From the NCBI GenBank assembly GCA_028277185.1, contig JANQGQ010000012.1, forward strand, positions 248,001 through 312,000: a DNA stretch of 64,000 nucleotides, in the 5' to 3' direction. Source of the stretch: Woeseiaceae bacterium. GTDB taxonomy: Bacteria; Pseudomonadota; Gammaproteobacteria; Steroidobacterales; Woeseiaceae. The notes beneath the pieces were generated by a model that had not been told where the DNA came from, searched no databases, and saw nothing but the letters and a program-made list of their open reading frames with translations. A program made the translations under genes and the position numbers. Shown in pieces: positions 48,648 to 58,000 of this stretch. Every line of letters starts with the position of its first letter. Within the stretch, counting starts at the first letter, position 1.

Positions 48648-51542
48648 ATGACATACGTACGACCATTTGTTGTCGCGGTGATCGGTTTTTTGGCTGCATC
48701 CTGCGCTGCGGTTGACGAATCAACACGCGGATTCGAACTCGTTGAAAAGGTCGATAGGGTCGGTGATGAAATCGTAATTCCCTACGAGAAGTACGTGCTC
48801 GACAACGGACTGACGGTTGTGTTGCATCACGACGATTCCGATCCGCTCGTGCACGTCGATGTCACCTATCACGTCGGCTCGGCGAGGGAGGAGATCGGGA
48901 AATCGGGCTTCGCCCATTTCTTCGAGCACATGATGTTTCAGGGTTCGGAGAACGTTGGGGACGATCAACACTTCAAGATCGTCAACGATGCCGGCGGCAC
49001 GCTGAACGGAAGCACGAATATCGATCGTACCAACTACTATCAGACGGTCCCGAGAAACCAGCTCGAGAAGATGCTGTGGCTCGAAGCGGATCGAATGGGT
49101 TTTCTGCTGCCGGCGGTCACGCAGGAGAAGTTCGAAATCCAGCGCAGCACGGTCAAGAACGAGCGGGTGCAGATGTACGATAATCAGCCTTACGGGCTGC
49201 AGTTCGAGCGGACCGTGGAGGCACTGTACCCTCCGGGCCATCCGTATTCCTGGATGACGATCGGGTACGTTGAAGATCTGGATCGTGTCGATGTCGACGA
49301 TCTGAAGGACTTCTTCGTGCGCTGGTATGGGCCTAACAATGCAACGCTCACCATTGGCGGCGATTTCGATCGTGCAGAGACCCTGCAATGGGTCCGGAAG
49401 TACTTTGGACCCATTCCGCGAGGTCCGGCTGTCGAACCTGCCGAGAAGTGGCCGGTAACGCTCGACGCCGATCGCTACCTGTCGATGGAAGACCAGGTAG
49501 CGGCGCCACTGCTGCGGATTTCGCTGCCGACAGTCTACTTCGGCCATCCTGACGAGGTTGCGCTCGACGCGCTGTCGAACATCCTCGTCAGGGGAACGTC
49601 GTCCCTTCTCTACCGGAGACTCCAGAGTACCGGTTTGGCGGCCTCAGCTACCGGCGGTCACTCCTGCGGCGAGCTGTCGTGCGCTTTGTCATTCAGTCTC
49701 ATTCCGGCCGAGGGCTACTCTCTGCACGACGTCCAGTTGGCTTACGAGCAGACGCTGCAGGAGTTTGCGGAGACCGGTGCTACCGACGACGATCTGATCA
49801 AGATCAAGAACGGTGCCAAGGCACGGGCTATCTATCAGATGCAAAGCGTGAGCGGCAAGGTTGCTTACCTCGCCATCATGGAAACGCTTTTGGACAGTCC
49901 GAATCAGATCGGCACCAACATTGCAGATATCGACGCTTTGACCAAAGCGGACATCGTTCGTGTATTCGAGCAATACCTGAAAGACAAGCCGGGCGTCTAT
50001 TTGAGAATCGTGCCGGAGGGAGAACTCGACACGCTGGAGACTCCGGACAACTGGTCGTTTCCCGGGCGCGAGCTGACCGCATTGGATTCCGCGGAGCCGA
50101 ATACCGCCACCGCCGTCTCTGCCGCCGTCCCCGAAGTGTCCGATTCCTTCGATCGCAGCGTGATGCCGCCGGCGGGCCCCGTGCCGGCCCTGCAGTCCCT
50201 GCAAACCTGGAAATCCGAGTTGCCGAACGGCATCAGCGTGATGGGCGTACAGACCGACGAGGTCCCCACGACGTCGGTCCTGATGAGAATGAAGGTCGGG
50301 CTGCAGCATGAGCCGCGCGACAAACTGGGCGTGGCGAACATAACGGCCTACACGATGAACGAGTCCACGGAACTCAGTACGGCTGAGGACCTCAACCTTC
50401 GTCTCGCCAAACTCAGCTCGAACCTCCGCTTCTACACCGACGGAGAGTATGCGTTCATGAGCGCCGGCGGCTTGACAGCCAATCTCGATGAGACACTGGA
50501 GATCGCGGCCGAGAGACTGACCAGACCGAAGTTCGACCCCTCGGAGTTCGACCGCTGGCAGAAGCAGGCGTTGAAGCTCATTGCGATCGGCAAGGACTAT
50601 GCGCCGGGCGTAGCGACCGGGGTTGTGCCATTGCTGCTCTTCGGTTCCGACAACAACTTCGCGTACTCGAGCATGGGTCACGAGGAGTCCGTCGAAAACG
50701 TCACGCTTGAAGACGTTCGGAGTTTCTACGAGCAGCACTATTCGCCTTCCGTTGCAGAGGTCCTCGTCATATCGGACCTTACGGAGGCCGAGGTGATGGA
50801 GAAGCTCTCGGTGTTCTCCGGATGGGAGAGCAAGCCTGTCCCGGCGGCGGCACAAATACAGCCGTTCCCCGAGTTGCAGGGCGGCACGATCTATCTCGTC
50901 GATCAGGAGGGAGCCGAGCAGTCGGAGATTCGTGTTGCCGCTCGAAGCGTCGTCTACGATTCGCTGGGCGAGCACTACCGACTGAACCTTCTGAATCACT
51001 CCGTTGCCGGATCCTTCAACAGTCGGATCAACCTCAACCTTCGGGAGGACAAAGGCTACACGTACGGAGCATTCGGCTATGTGCGAGCGAACGAAAGCTC
51101 CGGGCGCTACGTCGTCAGAACCAGCGTGCGAAACGACGTCACGGCGGCAGCTATTGAGGAGATCTTTGCCGAGATGGGTGCCATTTCCGGTCAAGGCATA
51201 AGCGAGGAAGAACTCACCTCGACGAGACTCGCCATCGGCCAGCGCAACGCTCTGGCCTACGAGACGCCCAATCATAAAGTCAACATCATGGCGCAAACGC
51301 AGCGCTACGGACTTGACGACGACTGGCCGCGGCGGCAGCACGATATTCTGATGAACATCAGTGTCGAAGAGCTGAATGAGCTGGCCAAAAGGCACCTCGA
51401 CGTCGAGGAGATGATTACGGTCGTCGTCGGCGACAAGGCGGAGATCCTTTCGGATCTCGAAACGCTCGGCTGGCCCATTGTCGAAATCGACGAGCTGGGG
51501 ACCTCTTTACCCACTAATCTTTCCGGAAAACTCCGGCGCTAG
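48648..51542 (+). CDS. M16 family zinc metallopeptidase, lipoprotein (PqqL/FusC-like size)
   Basis: 964 residues. The signal peptide ends in a lipobox (LAASC, Cys19). The first M16 half has the inverted zinc motif HFFEH (His90, Glu93, His94) and the third ligand Glu172 in TVKNERVQ. The second half (about 510 onward) keeps the fold (LRMKVGLQHEPRDKLGVANI, NLREDKGYTYGAFGYVRANE, the substrate-binding R/Y pair) but has no zinc motif. The two halves form the clam-shell of pitrilysin-like peptidases, which digest peptides and small folded proteins. It follows an STN receptor under ECF/FecR control. The same pairing exists in FusC with FusA (Pectobacterium) and PqqL with YddB (E. coli). Confidence 0.92.
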   Translation: MTYVRPFVVAVIGFLAASCAAVDESTRGFELVEKVDRVGDEIVIPYEKYVLDNGLTVVLHHDDSDPLVHVDVTYHVGSAREEIGKSGFAHFFEHMMFQGSENVGDDQHFKIVNDAGGTLNGSTNIDRTNYYQTVPRNQLEKMLWLEADRMGFLLPAVTQEKFEIQRSTVKNERVQMYDNQPYGLQFERTVEALYPPGHPYSWMTIGYVEDLDRVDVDDLKDFFVRWYGPNNATLTIGGDFDRAETLQWVRKYFGPIPRGPAVEPAEKWPVTLDADRYLSMEDQVAAPLLRISLPTVYFGHPDEVALDALSNILVRGTSSLLYRRLQSTGLAASATGGHSCGELSCALSFSLIPAEGYSLHDVQLAYEQTLQEFAETGATDDDLIKIKNGAKARAIYQMQSVSGKVAYLAIMETLLDSPNQIGTNIADIDALTKADIVRVFEQYLKDKPGVYLRIVPEGELDTLETPDNWSFPGRELTALDSAEPNTATAVSAAVPEVSDSFDRSVMPPAGPVPALQSLQTWKSELPNGISVMGVQTDEVPTTSVLMRMKVGLQHEPRDKLGVANITAYTMNESTELSTAEDLNLRLAKLSSNLRFYTDGEYAFMSAGGLTANLDETLEIAAERLTRPKFDPSEFDRWQKQALKLIAIGKDYAPGVATGVVPLLLFGSDNNFAYSSMGHEESVENVTLEDVRSFYEQHYSPSVAEVLVISDLTEAEVMEKLSVFSGWESKPVPAAAQIQPFPELQGGTIYLVDQEGAEQSEIRVAARSVVYDSLGEHYRLNLLNHSVAGSFNSRINLNLREDKGYTYGAFGYVRANESSGRYVVRTSVRNDVTAAAIEEIFAEMGAISGQGISEEELTSTRLAIGQRNALAYETPNHKVNIMAQTQRYGLDDDWPRRQHDILMNISVEELNELAKRHLDVEEMITVVVGDKAEILSDLETLGWPIVEIDELGTSLPTNLSGKLRR

Positions 51543-51548
51543 AACCTT

Positions 51549-51580
51549 GCGGCACGCCCGGCGACGGGCGTGCCGCCTTT
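51549..51580 (+). terminator. Strong stem-loop terminator after the M16 gene
   Basis: GCGGCACGCCC and GGGCGTGCCGC form an 11-base stem with a six-base loop, seven bases after the M16 stop, followed by CTTTC. It ends the sigma/FecR/receptor/peptidase unit. Confidence 0.75.
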
Positions 51581-51671
51581 CAGCGCCCTTCGGAAACTAC
51601 GCATTGGCTCGGGTAGTGCCTACACGATAAAAAACAATCTGTCCTGACTTTTTTCTGCAGGGATATCTATC

Positions 51672-52880
51672 GTGGACGCTGTCACGGAACGCCGCCTGTT
51701 CGAAGGCATGCAGGCCGAACAAACCCGCAAGGAACCGCCGCAGGGTTTTCCCGAACTGGCCGTGATCCCCGGCGCACGCTACACCGACCCCGCGTTCCTG
51801 GCGCTGGAGATGGAGCATCTGTGGAAGAAGTCCTGGCTCTACTGCCTGCACGAGGACGAACTGCCGAGGCCCGGCAGCTTTCGCCTGTGGCGCAAGACCG
51901 GCTCGCCGATCGTCGTGATTCGCGGCAAGGACAACGAGATCCGCGCGTTCTACAACACCTGCCGGCACCGCGGCGCTCCGCTTTTAGAGGACGAAGCCGG
52001 CGAAACCAAGGGATTCTTCTGCCGTTATCACGGCTGGACCTATGACCTGGAAGGGGCGTTGACTGCCGTGCGTGAGCGGCGTGATTTCCCGAACTTCGAC
52101 CCGAAGTGTTTCGGGCTTGCCAGGGTTCGCTGCGAGAAGCTGGGCAACTGGGTGTTCCTCAACGAGGATCCCGATGCCCCGCCGCTCATCGAGGCGATGG
52201 CGCCGATGCCGGATCACTGGAAAGACATGCAGCTCGATACGCTGCACCACATCCACTCTTCGAGCTTCGACATTGCATGCAACGTCAAGGTGCTGCTCGA
52301 CGCGTTCTTGGAAACGTATCATCTCAAGTCCATCCATCCGCAAACCGTCGATCGCTTCCTCGACTCTCGCGGCAGCCACCACGTGCTCTACGGCAACGGC
52401 AACTCGCTAATGGTGACGCCGCACCGCCGCGAGGGCTGGGAGGACCCGGGCGCTGTAGGGATGCCCGTGATCGACACTGCACCGGAGATCTTTGCCCGGC
52501 AAAACGCCTCGTACAACTTCTACCCGAATCTCGTGACGCCGGTCGCCGCAACCGGTATCCCGATCCTGACCTTCTGGCCGAAGGGCGCACGACAGATGAC
52601 CGTGGACGTGCACTGGTTCGGACCGGAAGGGTCCCAGGGCCACGAGTTGTGGCGCACCCGTATCTCCAACTTCGAGCGTATCCTCGAAGAAGACACACAG
52701 TTTGCACCCCACATCCAGGAATCCGTGGAGTCCGCCGGCTTCAAGGGCATCTATCTCTCCTATCAGGAACGGCGCATCTATCACTGGCACGAGGAACTCG
52801 ACCGCCGCATCGGCCCGGAAAACGTCCCGCCGGAACTGCGTATTGAGCCGCTCCTGGCCGACCACTGCACGGCGGCATGA
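51672..52880 (+). CDS. Rieske non-heme iron oxygenase, alpha subunit
   Basis: 402 residues from a GTG at 51672 (GGGA about ten bases upstream). The Rieske [2Fe-2S] site is intact: Cys97 and His99 in TCRHRGAPL, Cys117 and His120 in FFCRYHGWTYDLEG. The catalytic mononuclear iron site shows DAFLETYHLKSIHPQ with both His ligands, and an Asp in the C-terminal part. Family members hydroxylate or demethylate aromatic and N-methyl compounds. There is no beta subunit, ferredoxin or reductase gene nearby, so electrons must come from elsewhere. The stop overlaps the next gene's start (ATGA). Confidence 0.93.
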   Translation: MDAVTERRLFEGMQAEQTRKEPPQGFPELAVIPGARYTDPAFLALEMEHLWKKSWLYCLHEDELPRPGSFRLWRKTGSPIVVIRGKDNEIRAFYNTCRHRGAPLLEDEAGETKGFFCRYHGWTYDLEGALTAVRERRDFPNFDPKCFGLARVRCEKLGNWVFLNEDPDAPPLIEAMAPMPDHWKDMQLDTLHHIHSSSFDIACNVKVLLDAFLETYHLKSIHPQTVDRFLDSRGSHHVLYGNGNSLMVTPHRREGWEDPGAVGMPVIDTAPEIFARQNASYNFYPNLVTPVAATGIPILTFWPKGARQMTVDVHWFGPEGSQGHELWRTRISNFERILEEDTQFAPHIQESVESAGFKGIYLSYQERRIYHWHEELDRRIGPENVPPELRIEPLLADHCTAA

Positions 52881-54265
52881 GCGACAGGAGGAAGCCGGGC
52901 GCCGCTCGCAGCGAAGGACCTTCCTACCAGGACTATCTCGCCCGCGACACCAACGCGGTACCGCCGACCCTTGCGGAGCACTCGACGTATCTCGGTTCGG
53001 CGCCGCTCGAGGCGTCCCGCTACACCTCGCAGGCGTTCTTCGACCGCGAGGTCGATCGCTTGTGGCCAAAGGTCTGGCAAATGGCATGCCGGGAGGAGGA
53101 CATCCCGAACGTTGGCGATGTTTACGTCTACGACATCGTCGGCAAGTCCTTCCTCGTGACGCGAGTCGCGGCTGATGAGATCCGCGCGTACTACAACGTC
53201 TGCCTGCACCGCGGACGCAAGCTGCGCACCGAGTCGGGCCAGACCGAGGACTTTCGCTGCCCGTTCCACGGCTTCACCTGGCATTTGAACGGCAGCATCA
53301 AGAGCGTGCCCTGCCGCTGGGACTTCGAGCACCTGTCCGACGCCGACCTCAAGCTACCCGAGGCCCGGGTCGCGGCCTGGGGCGGATTCGTGTTCCTCAA
53401 TATGGACATCGATGCGCCACCGCTCGAGGAGTACCTCGAAGTGCTGCCCGCACACTTCGAGCGGTGGCGACTCGAGGACTGCTACAAGGCGGCACACGTG
53501 GCCAAGGTGATCCGCTGCAACTGGAAAGTAGCGATGGAGGCTTTCATGGAGTCTTACCACGTCATCGCCACTCATCCGCAGATTCTGCCCGTGATCGCCG
53601 ACGCCAACGCCCAGTACGACATACTCGGCCGTCACGTGAACCGCAACCTGACCGCTTTTGCCGCGCCCAGCCCGCATCTCGGGCAGGGCGTCACGGAAGA
53701 GGAGGTTCTGCGCGGCATGCTCAACCTCTGGGGTAAGCCCGGATCCGCGGACGAACTTCTGGGCGATGCCGGGGGCGATCCCGGGGACCGTGAGCCGCGC
53801 CGGCTGCTCGGCGCGCTCAATCGAGAGACGTTTCGCCGCGCCCAGGGCGGCGACTACTCGGCTGTTACCGACGCCGAAACTCTGGACGCGCTGGTATACA
53901 ACGTGTTTCCAAACTTCTCGCCGTGGGCGGGCTTCGCGCCGAACATCGTCTATCGCTGGCGGCCACGCGATTGCGTGGTCGACGAGTGCATTATGGAAGT
54001 CATGATCTTAAAGCGTGTAAGCGAAGGCGCGAGCAAGCCCCGCGGCGTGCCGATGCACTGGCTCGACGAAGACGAGCCCTGGTCAGCGGCGAGTGAGCTG
54101 CCGATTCTCGGACCGGTGATCGATCAGGACATGTCGAACATGCCCTACGTACAGGACGGTCTGGTCGCCTCAGCCAACAACGAGGTGCAGCTCGGCAACT
54201 ACCAGGAGATCCGCATTCGGCATTTTCACCAGACCCTGGACGAGTACCTCACCGCGGCCAGTTAG
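52877..54265 (+). CDS. Second Rieske non-heme iron oxygenase, alpha subunit
   Basis: 462 residues, translationally coupled to the first. Rieske ligands Cys109 and His111 (CLHRGRKLR), Cys128 and His131 (FRCPFHGFTWHLNG). Iron site MEAFMESYHVIATHPQ. It is distinct from its neighbour (different linker lengths, about 60 residues longer), so the pair is not a recent duplicate. The two may form a hetero-oligomer or act in sequence on one substrate. Also no redox partner is encoded here. Confidence 0.93.
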   Translation: MSDRRKPGAARSEGPSYQDYLARDTNAVPPTLAEHSTYLGSAPLEASRYTSQAFFDREVDRLWPKVWQMACREEDIPNVGDVYVYDIVGKSFLVTRVAADEIRAYYNVCLHRGRKLRTESGQTEDFRCPFHGFTWHLNGSIKSVPCRWDFEHLSDADLKLPEARVAAWGGFVFLNMDIDAPPLEEYLEVLPAHFERWRLEDCYKAAHVAKVIRCNWKVAMEAFMESYHVIATHPQILPVIADANAQYDILGRHVNRNLTAFAAPSPHLGQGVTEEEVLRGMLNLWGKPGSADELLGDAGGDPGDREPRRLLGALNRETFRRAQGGDYSAVTDAETLDALVYNVFPNFSPWAGFAPNIVYRWRPRDCVVDECIMEVMILKRVSEGASKPRGVPMHWLDEDEPWSAASELPILGPVIDQDMSNMPYVQDGLVASANNEVQLGNYQEIRIRHFHQTLDEYLTAAS

Positions 54266-54639
54266 CGCGACAAGCGCATCCACGACGCTGGAGCCCGACG
54301 ATACGGTTGTTCGGCTGCCCGATCGTTCAACCGGCCACCGCAGAACACCGGTCTGAATATCCGGCCGGCAAAGCCAGCGCACCGCTGGGTAGAGTTCGTG
54401 TCAGTTGGAAGCTCATCACGGAGCGAACGTCTCCGAAACACAAATTCAATCGCGAATACACAAAAGAGCTGGATTCCGCATATGCGGGAAGTACTTATGA
54501 CCGAAAGCGCATATAGAGTGTTTTCGGCTACTTAGCGTAACTCCAGATCCCCACCGGCGCGTGTCCCATCGTGCGTCGTTGACAGCATCGCCGGACGTCA
54601 CGTACTCCGAACGCATCACTATTGCTCAGGAGCCGAACG
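54266..54639. other. Intergenic region before the toxin locus
   Basis: About 370 bases without a defendable gene. AT-rich stretch around 54420-54530 with a CCGCATATGCGG palindrome (54477-54488). It should contain the promoter of the toxin locus; nothing more is recognised. Confidence 0.5.
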
Positions 54640-55035
54640 ATGCGTCTTCATGAAGCACTCCTCGTGGCAATCACGATGGCCATACCCGCCCAGACGTTCG
54701 CTGACGACGAGTGGATCGAGCGATGGAAAGCGCGGGGCTGGTTTGAATCCGTGCATGCGTCTGCCGATCAGTTGACCCTCGTTGCCGGGGAGAACTTCAG
54801 GAAGCTGACCGCCGCGGATGCCTCCGGGCTTGCGTTTATCGCTGCCAGGCATACGGCACGGTATCCCGAACCCCAGTTTGTCGTTTTGATCGTCGATGCC
54901 AAGCGACAGGAGCTGCACCGGTTCTCCTTCTCAGAGCTCGAAGCCCAAGCGGATGTGCAGTCCCAAGCCGCCGCTGCGTCGGCGCAACAGGACAGCGACG
55001 AGCGCGTCCGCCGCGCGCGCAGCCGCATGCACTAA
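54640..55035 (+). CDS. Small exported protein upstream of the SpvB/Rhs toxin
   Basis: 131 residues from the ATG at 54640 (AGGAG eight bases upstream). A signal peptide (MRLHEALLVAITMAIPAQTFA) leads to a small domain (GWFESVHASADQLTLVAGEN, TARYPEPQFVVLIVDAKRQE) and a helical, Gln/Ala/Arg-rich tail. I do not recognise it. It lies 25 bases before the giant toxin gene and is surely co-transcribed, so a role in export, folding or surface display of the toxin is possible; this is inference from position. Confidence 0.7.
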   Translation: MRLHEALLVAITMAIPAQTFADDEWIERWKARGWFESVHASADQLTLVAGENFRKLTAADASGLAFIAARHTARYPEPQFVVLIVDAKRQELHRFSFSELEAQADVQSQAAAASAQQDSDERVRRARSRMH

Positions 55036-55060
55036 CCCGACATGAAATCCCGGATCAGTC

Positions 55061-58000
55061 ATGAGTAGTCCTACACAAATCGCCAGCTACCTTCTGTCCA
55101 TCGGCAGTCTCTTTCTGCTATGCCCGGCAGCCAGTGCCTTGCCACCGGTCGGAACAACCGAAGGTTACGCCTCGGTATCGGACAACGGTGAGCTTCAGTA
55201 CACCGTGCCGATCTTCACACCACCCGGGATCAACGGCCTGGAGCCTGAACTAAGCCTGGTCTATAGCCACCGGCGGGAGGAATCCGTGGCGGGCGTCGGA
55301 TGGGGCATTGCCGGAGTCTCATCGATAGACCGATGCCCGAAGACGCTCGCGCAGAATGGCGACTCGATGGGTGTCGAGCTGGAACAGGATGACCGCTACT
55401 GCCTGGACGGCAATCAACTTCGACTGACCTCCGGTACATACGGTGCGAACGGTTCGACGTATCGGACCGAAGTCGATCTGATCGCACGAATTACGGCTTA
55501 CGGCAGTGCCGGCAACGGACCGGCGTGGTTTCAGGTCGAGTCGAAGGACGGGCTGATCTACGAGTACGGGAACACCGCAGATTCACGCATTCTGTCGCTT
55601 GCGCCCGGCTACTCGAGCACGGCCCGTACCTGGGCCGTGAGCAAGATCCGGGACAGACACGGCAACGACATCCAGTTCGCATACTACAACGACGGTCCGC
55701 CGCTCGGTGACTACCGAATCAACACCATCAAATACGCCAGAAATATCGCCGGCGGGATTATCGTTCCTCACTACGTCGTTGACTTCAACTACGTTGACCA
55801 TCCCGCCGGTGACGTAGACACCGGCTATGCAGCGGGCGGCGAGGTTACGGACGAGAAGCGACTAAGCTGGATAGACGTCTATTCCGACTCGGTTTTGACG
55901 GGTCTCGTTCGCCGGTACTGGCTCACTTACGAAAACGCTCTCTCGTCGACGAACAAGTCGCGAATCGAATACATCGGGGAATGCGTCGGTTTGGTCGGGG
56001 ACTGCCTCGAGCCCCTCGAGTTTTCGTATCAGGATGGAGTGCCCGGAATATCCACGTCCAGTGTTCTCGGCGGAATGGTGCCGGCTGGCGCGCGCCCGTT
56101 AGTGCTCGACATCAATGCAGATGGCAGAGACGACTTCGCGTACCCGACCAGCAGCGGTACGTGGCAATACCGCCTGGCCTCGGCATCCGGTAGCTATCCG
56201 GTGTCCGGCAACACCGGGGTGTCGAGCAGCAGTCACGAGTTGGCGCTGGTGATCGACTACAACACGGACGGGTTCGATGACGTCATGTTTCCACACACCG
56301 GCAACCGTTGGTGGGTCATGCTGGGTGGTGCGAGCGGCTTGAGTGGCGCGCCAACCGACACCGGGACGCCGGTCGAAGCGACGGTTCCGGGCGATGCGCT
56401 GGCATGGGACATGAATGCCGATGGGCGGGATGACCTCGTTTGGCGAGAGGGGTTCTCGCCGCCGACTCCCGAAATCCAATTTGAACAAGGCGGCAGAGTC
56501 AGCGTCCGCTACCGGGAGGCATCCGGTTTCTCGAGTCAGAAAACGACGGTAGTAGAAGCTACGCAGGCGCTTCACGGCATCCAACGCCTTGATGCGATCC
56601 GTACCGGGCGTAAGCACGATGCTCCGGACGTCAACGGCGACGGACGGCAAGATCTCCTGATCCCGTATACGTATTTCGACATCAACTGGGGTCTGGGTAT
56701 CGCTGTCATGCGCTACCAGGTCCTGACGAAGGTATCGGGCCAGTTCACGACCATTGACGTCTGGTCAGGCGATGCCGAAGTCAGGGGCGTCACCCTGGAC
56801 GTCAATGGCGACGGGTATACCGATGCCGTGAGCGTGCGAAACGGTGCCACCACGCTCACCACCCGGCTCTCCACGGGGAAAGGCTACGGCGCCAGCTCTA
56901 CGGGACCGAGTGCAACGAATCTGGACATCAGTCTCGCCGTCGCCTTCGATTGGGACAGTGACGGAATGGAAGACCTCCTGGTCCCGAACACCGCGACAAA
57001 TACGTGGTACTGGTTCCGGTCGACCGGCACAAACCTGAACGCAGGGATCAATACGGCGATTTCGTCTTCCTCCGCAATCGCCGCGTATCGAACCGACAGC
57101 GACGGCGACGGCCTCGACGACCTGGTTACGGTCAACGCTAACGGATCCGTAACCGTCATGCGGCACAACGGGCCCGTGCCGGATTTACTTGATCGTGTCA
57201 CTGACGGTTTCGGCAACGCGACTTCCATACTCTACGCGCCGTTGAGCGATTCGTCGGTTTACACGCGCTACACCGACGCCGCGCTGCCGGCAGTGGACTA
57301 CATCAGTGGGATGCCTGTAGTCGAGAGGGTAACGCATCCGGACGGCAGCGGCGGAAGCTTCAGGTTCGACTACACCTACGCCGGAATGATCCGGGATCTG
57401 AACGGCCGCGGGCTGAGCGGTTTCGACACCAGGACCACAACAGACTCAAGGACCGGCAACCGGGTAATCGAACGGTTCAGCCGGCAATTTCCCTACCGCG
57501 GACGCCGTCGGGGCACCGAGATTCGGCTCGCAGACAACACTCTGTTTGCAGAAAGCACGACCGCCTATCAGGTGCTCAACCGTGGCTCAGGGTATGAAAG
57601 GTACTACTATCCCTACGCTCGCACGACGACCAAGCGTCAATTCGAGGCAGGCGGTACCGAAAACGGCAACCTCATCTCGGAAACCGTCACGACGGTGACC
57701 GTTGATCAGTACGGCTCGCCCTACGATGTGACGGAGCGGACGACTGAAGCAGCAAGCGCAAACGGCATACACGCCGGCGCAGTCTACGATATCCGTACCT
57801 ATACGGCTCCGGCGAACATGTACAACAACGTCTCTACCTGGTGTCTCGGCAGGCCGGAACTCAGCACGATCACGAAATCGAACACCGCGAGCGCCTTTGG
57901 TTCCGCGATCACCCGGACCACTGAGTATGACTGGGACAACGGGGGCGACTGCGAATTGAACTCCGTGACCGTCGAACCGGGCGACGCCAGGTACCAAAAC

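Noticed and set aside
49689-51395. 568-codon minus-strand frame across the M16 gene
   Set aside because: Antisense to an intact M16 peptidase; no recognisable motifs.
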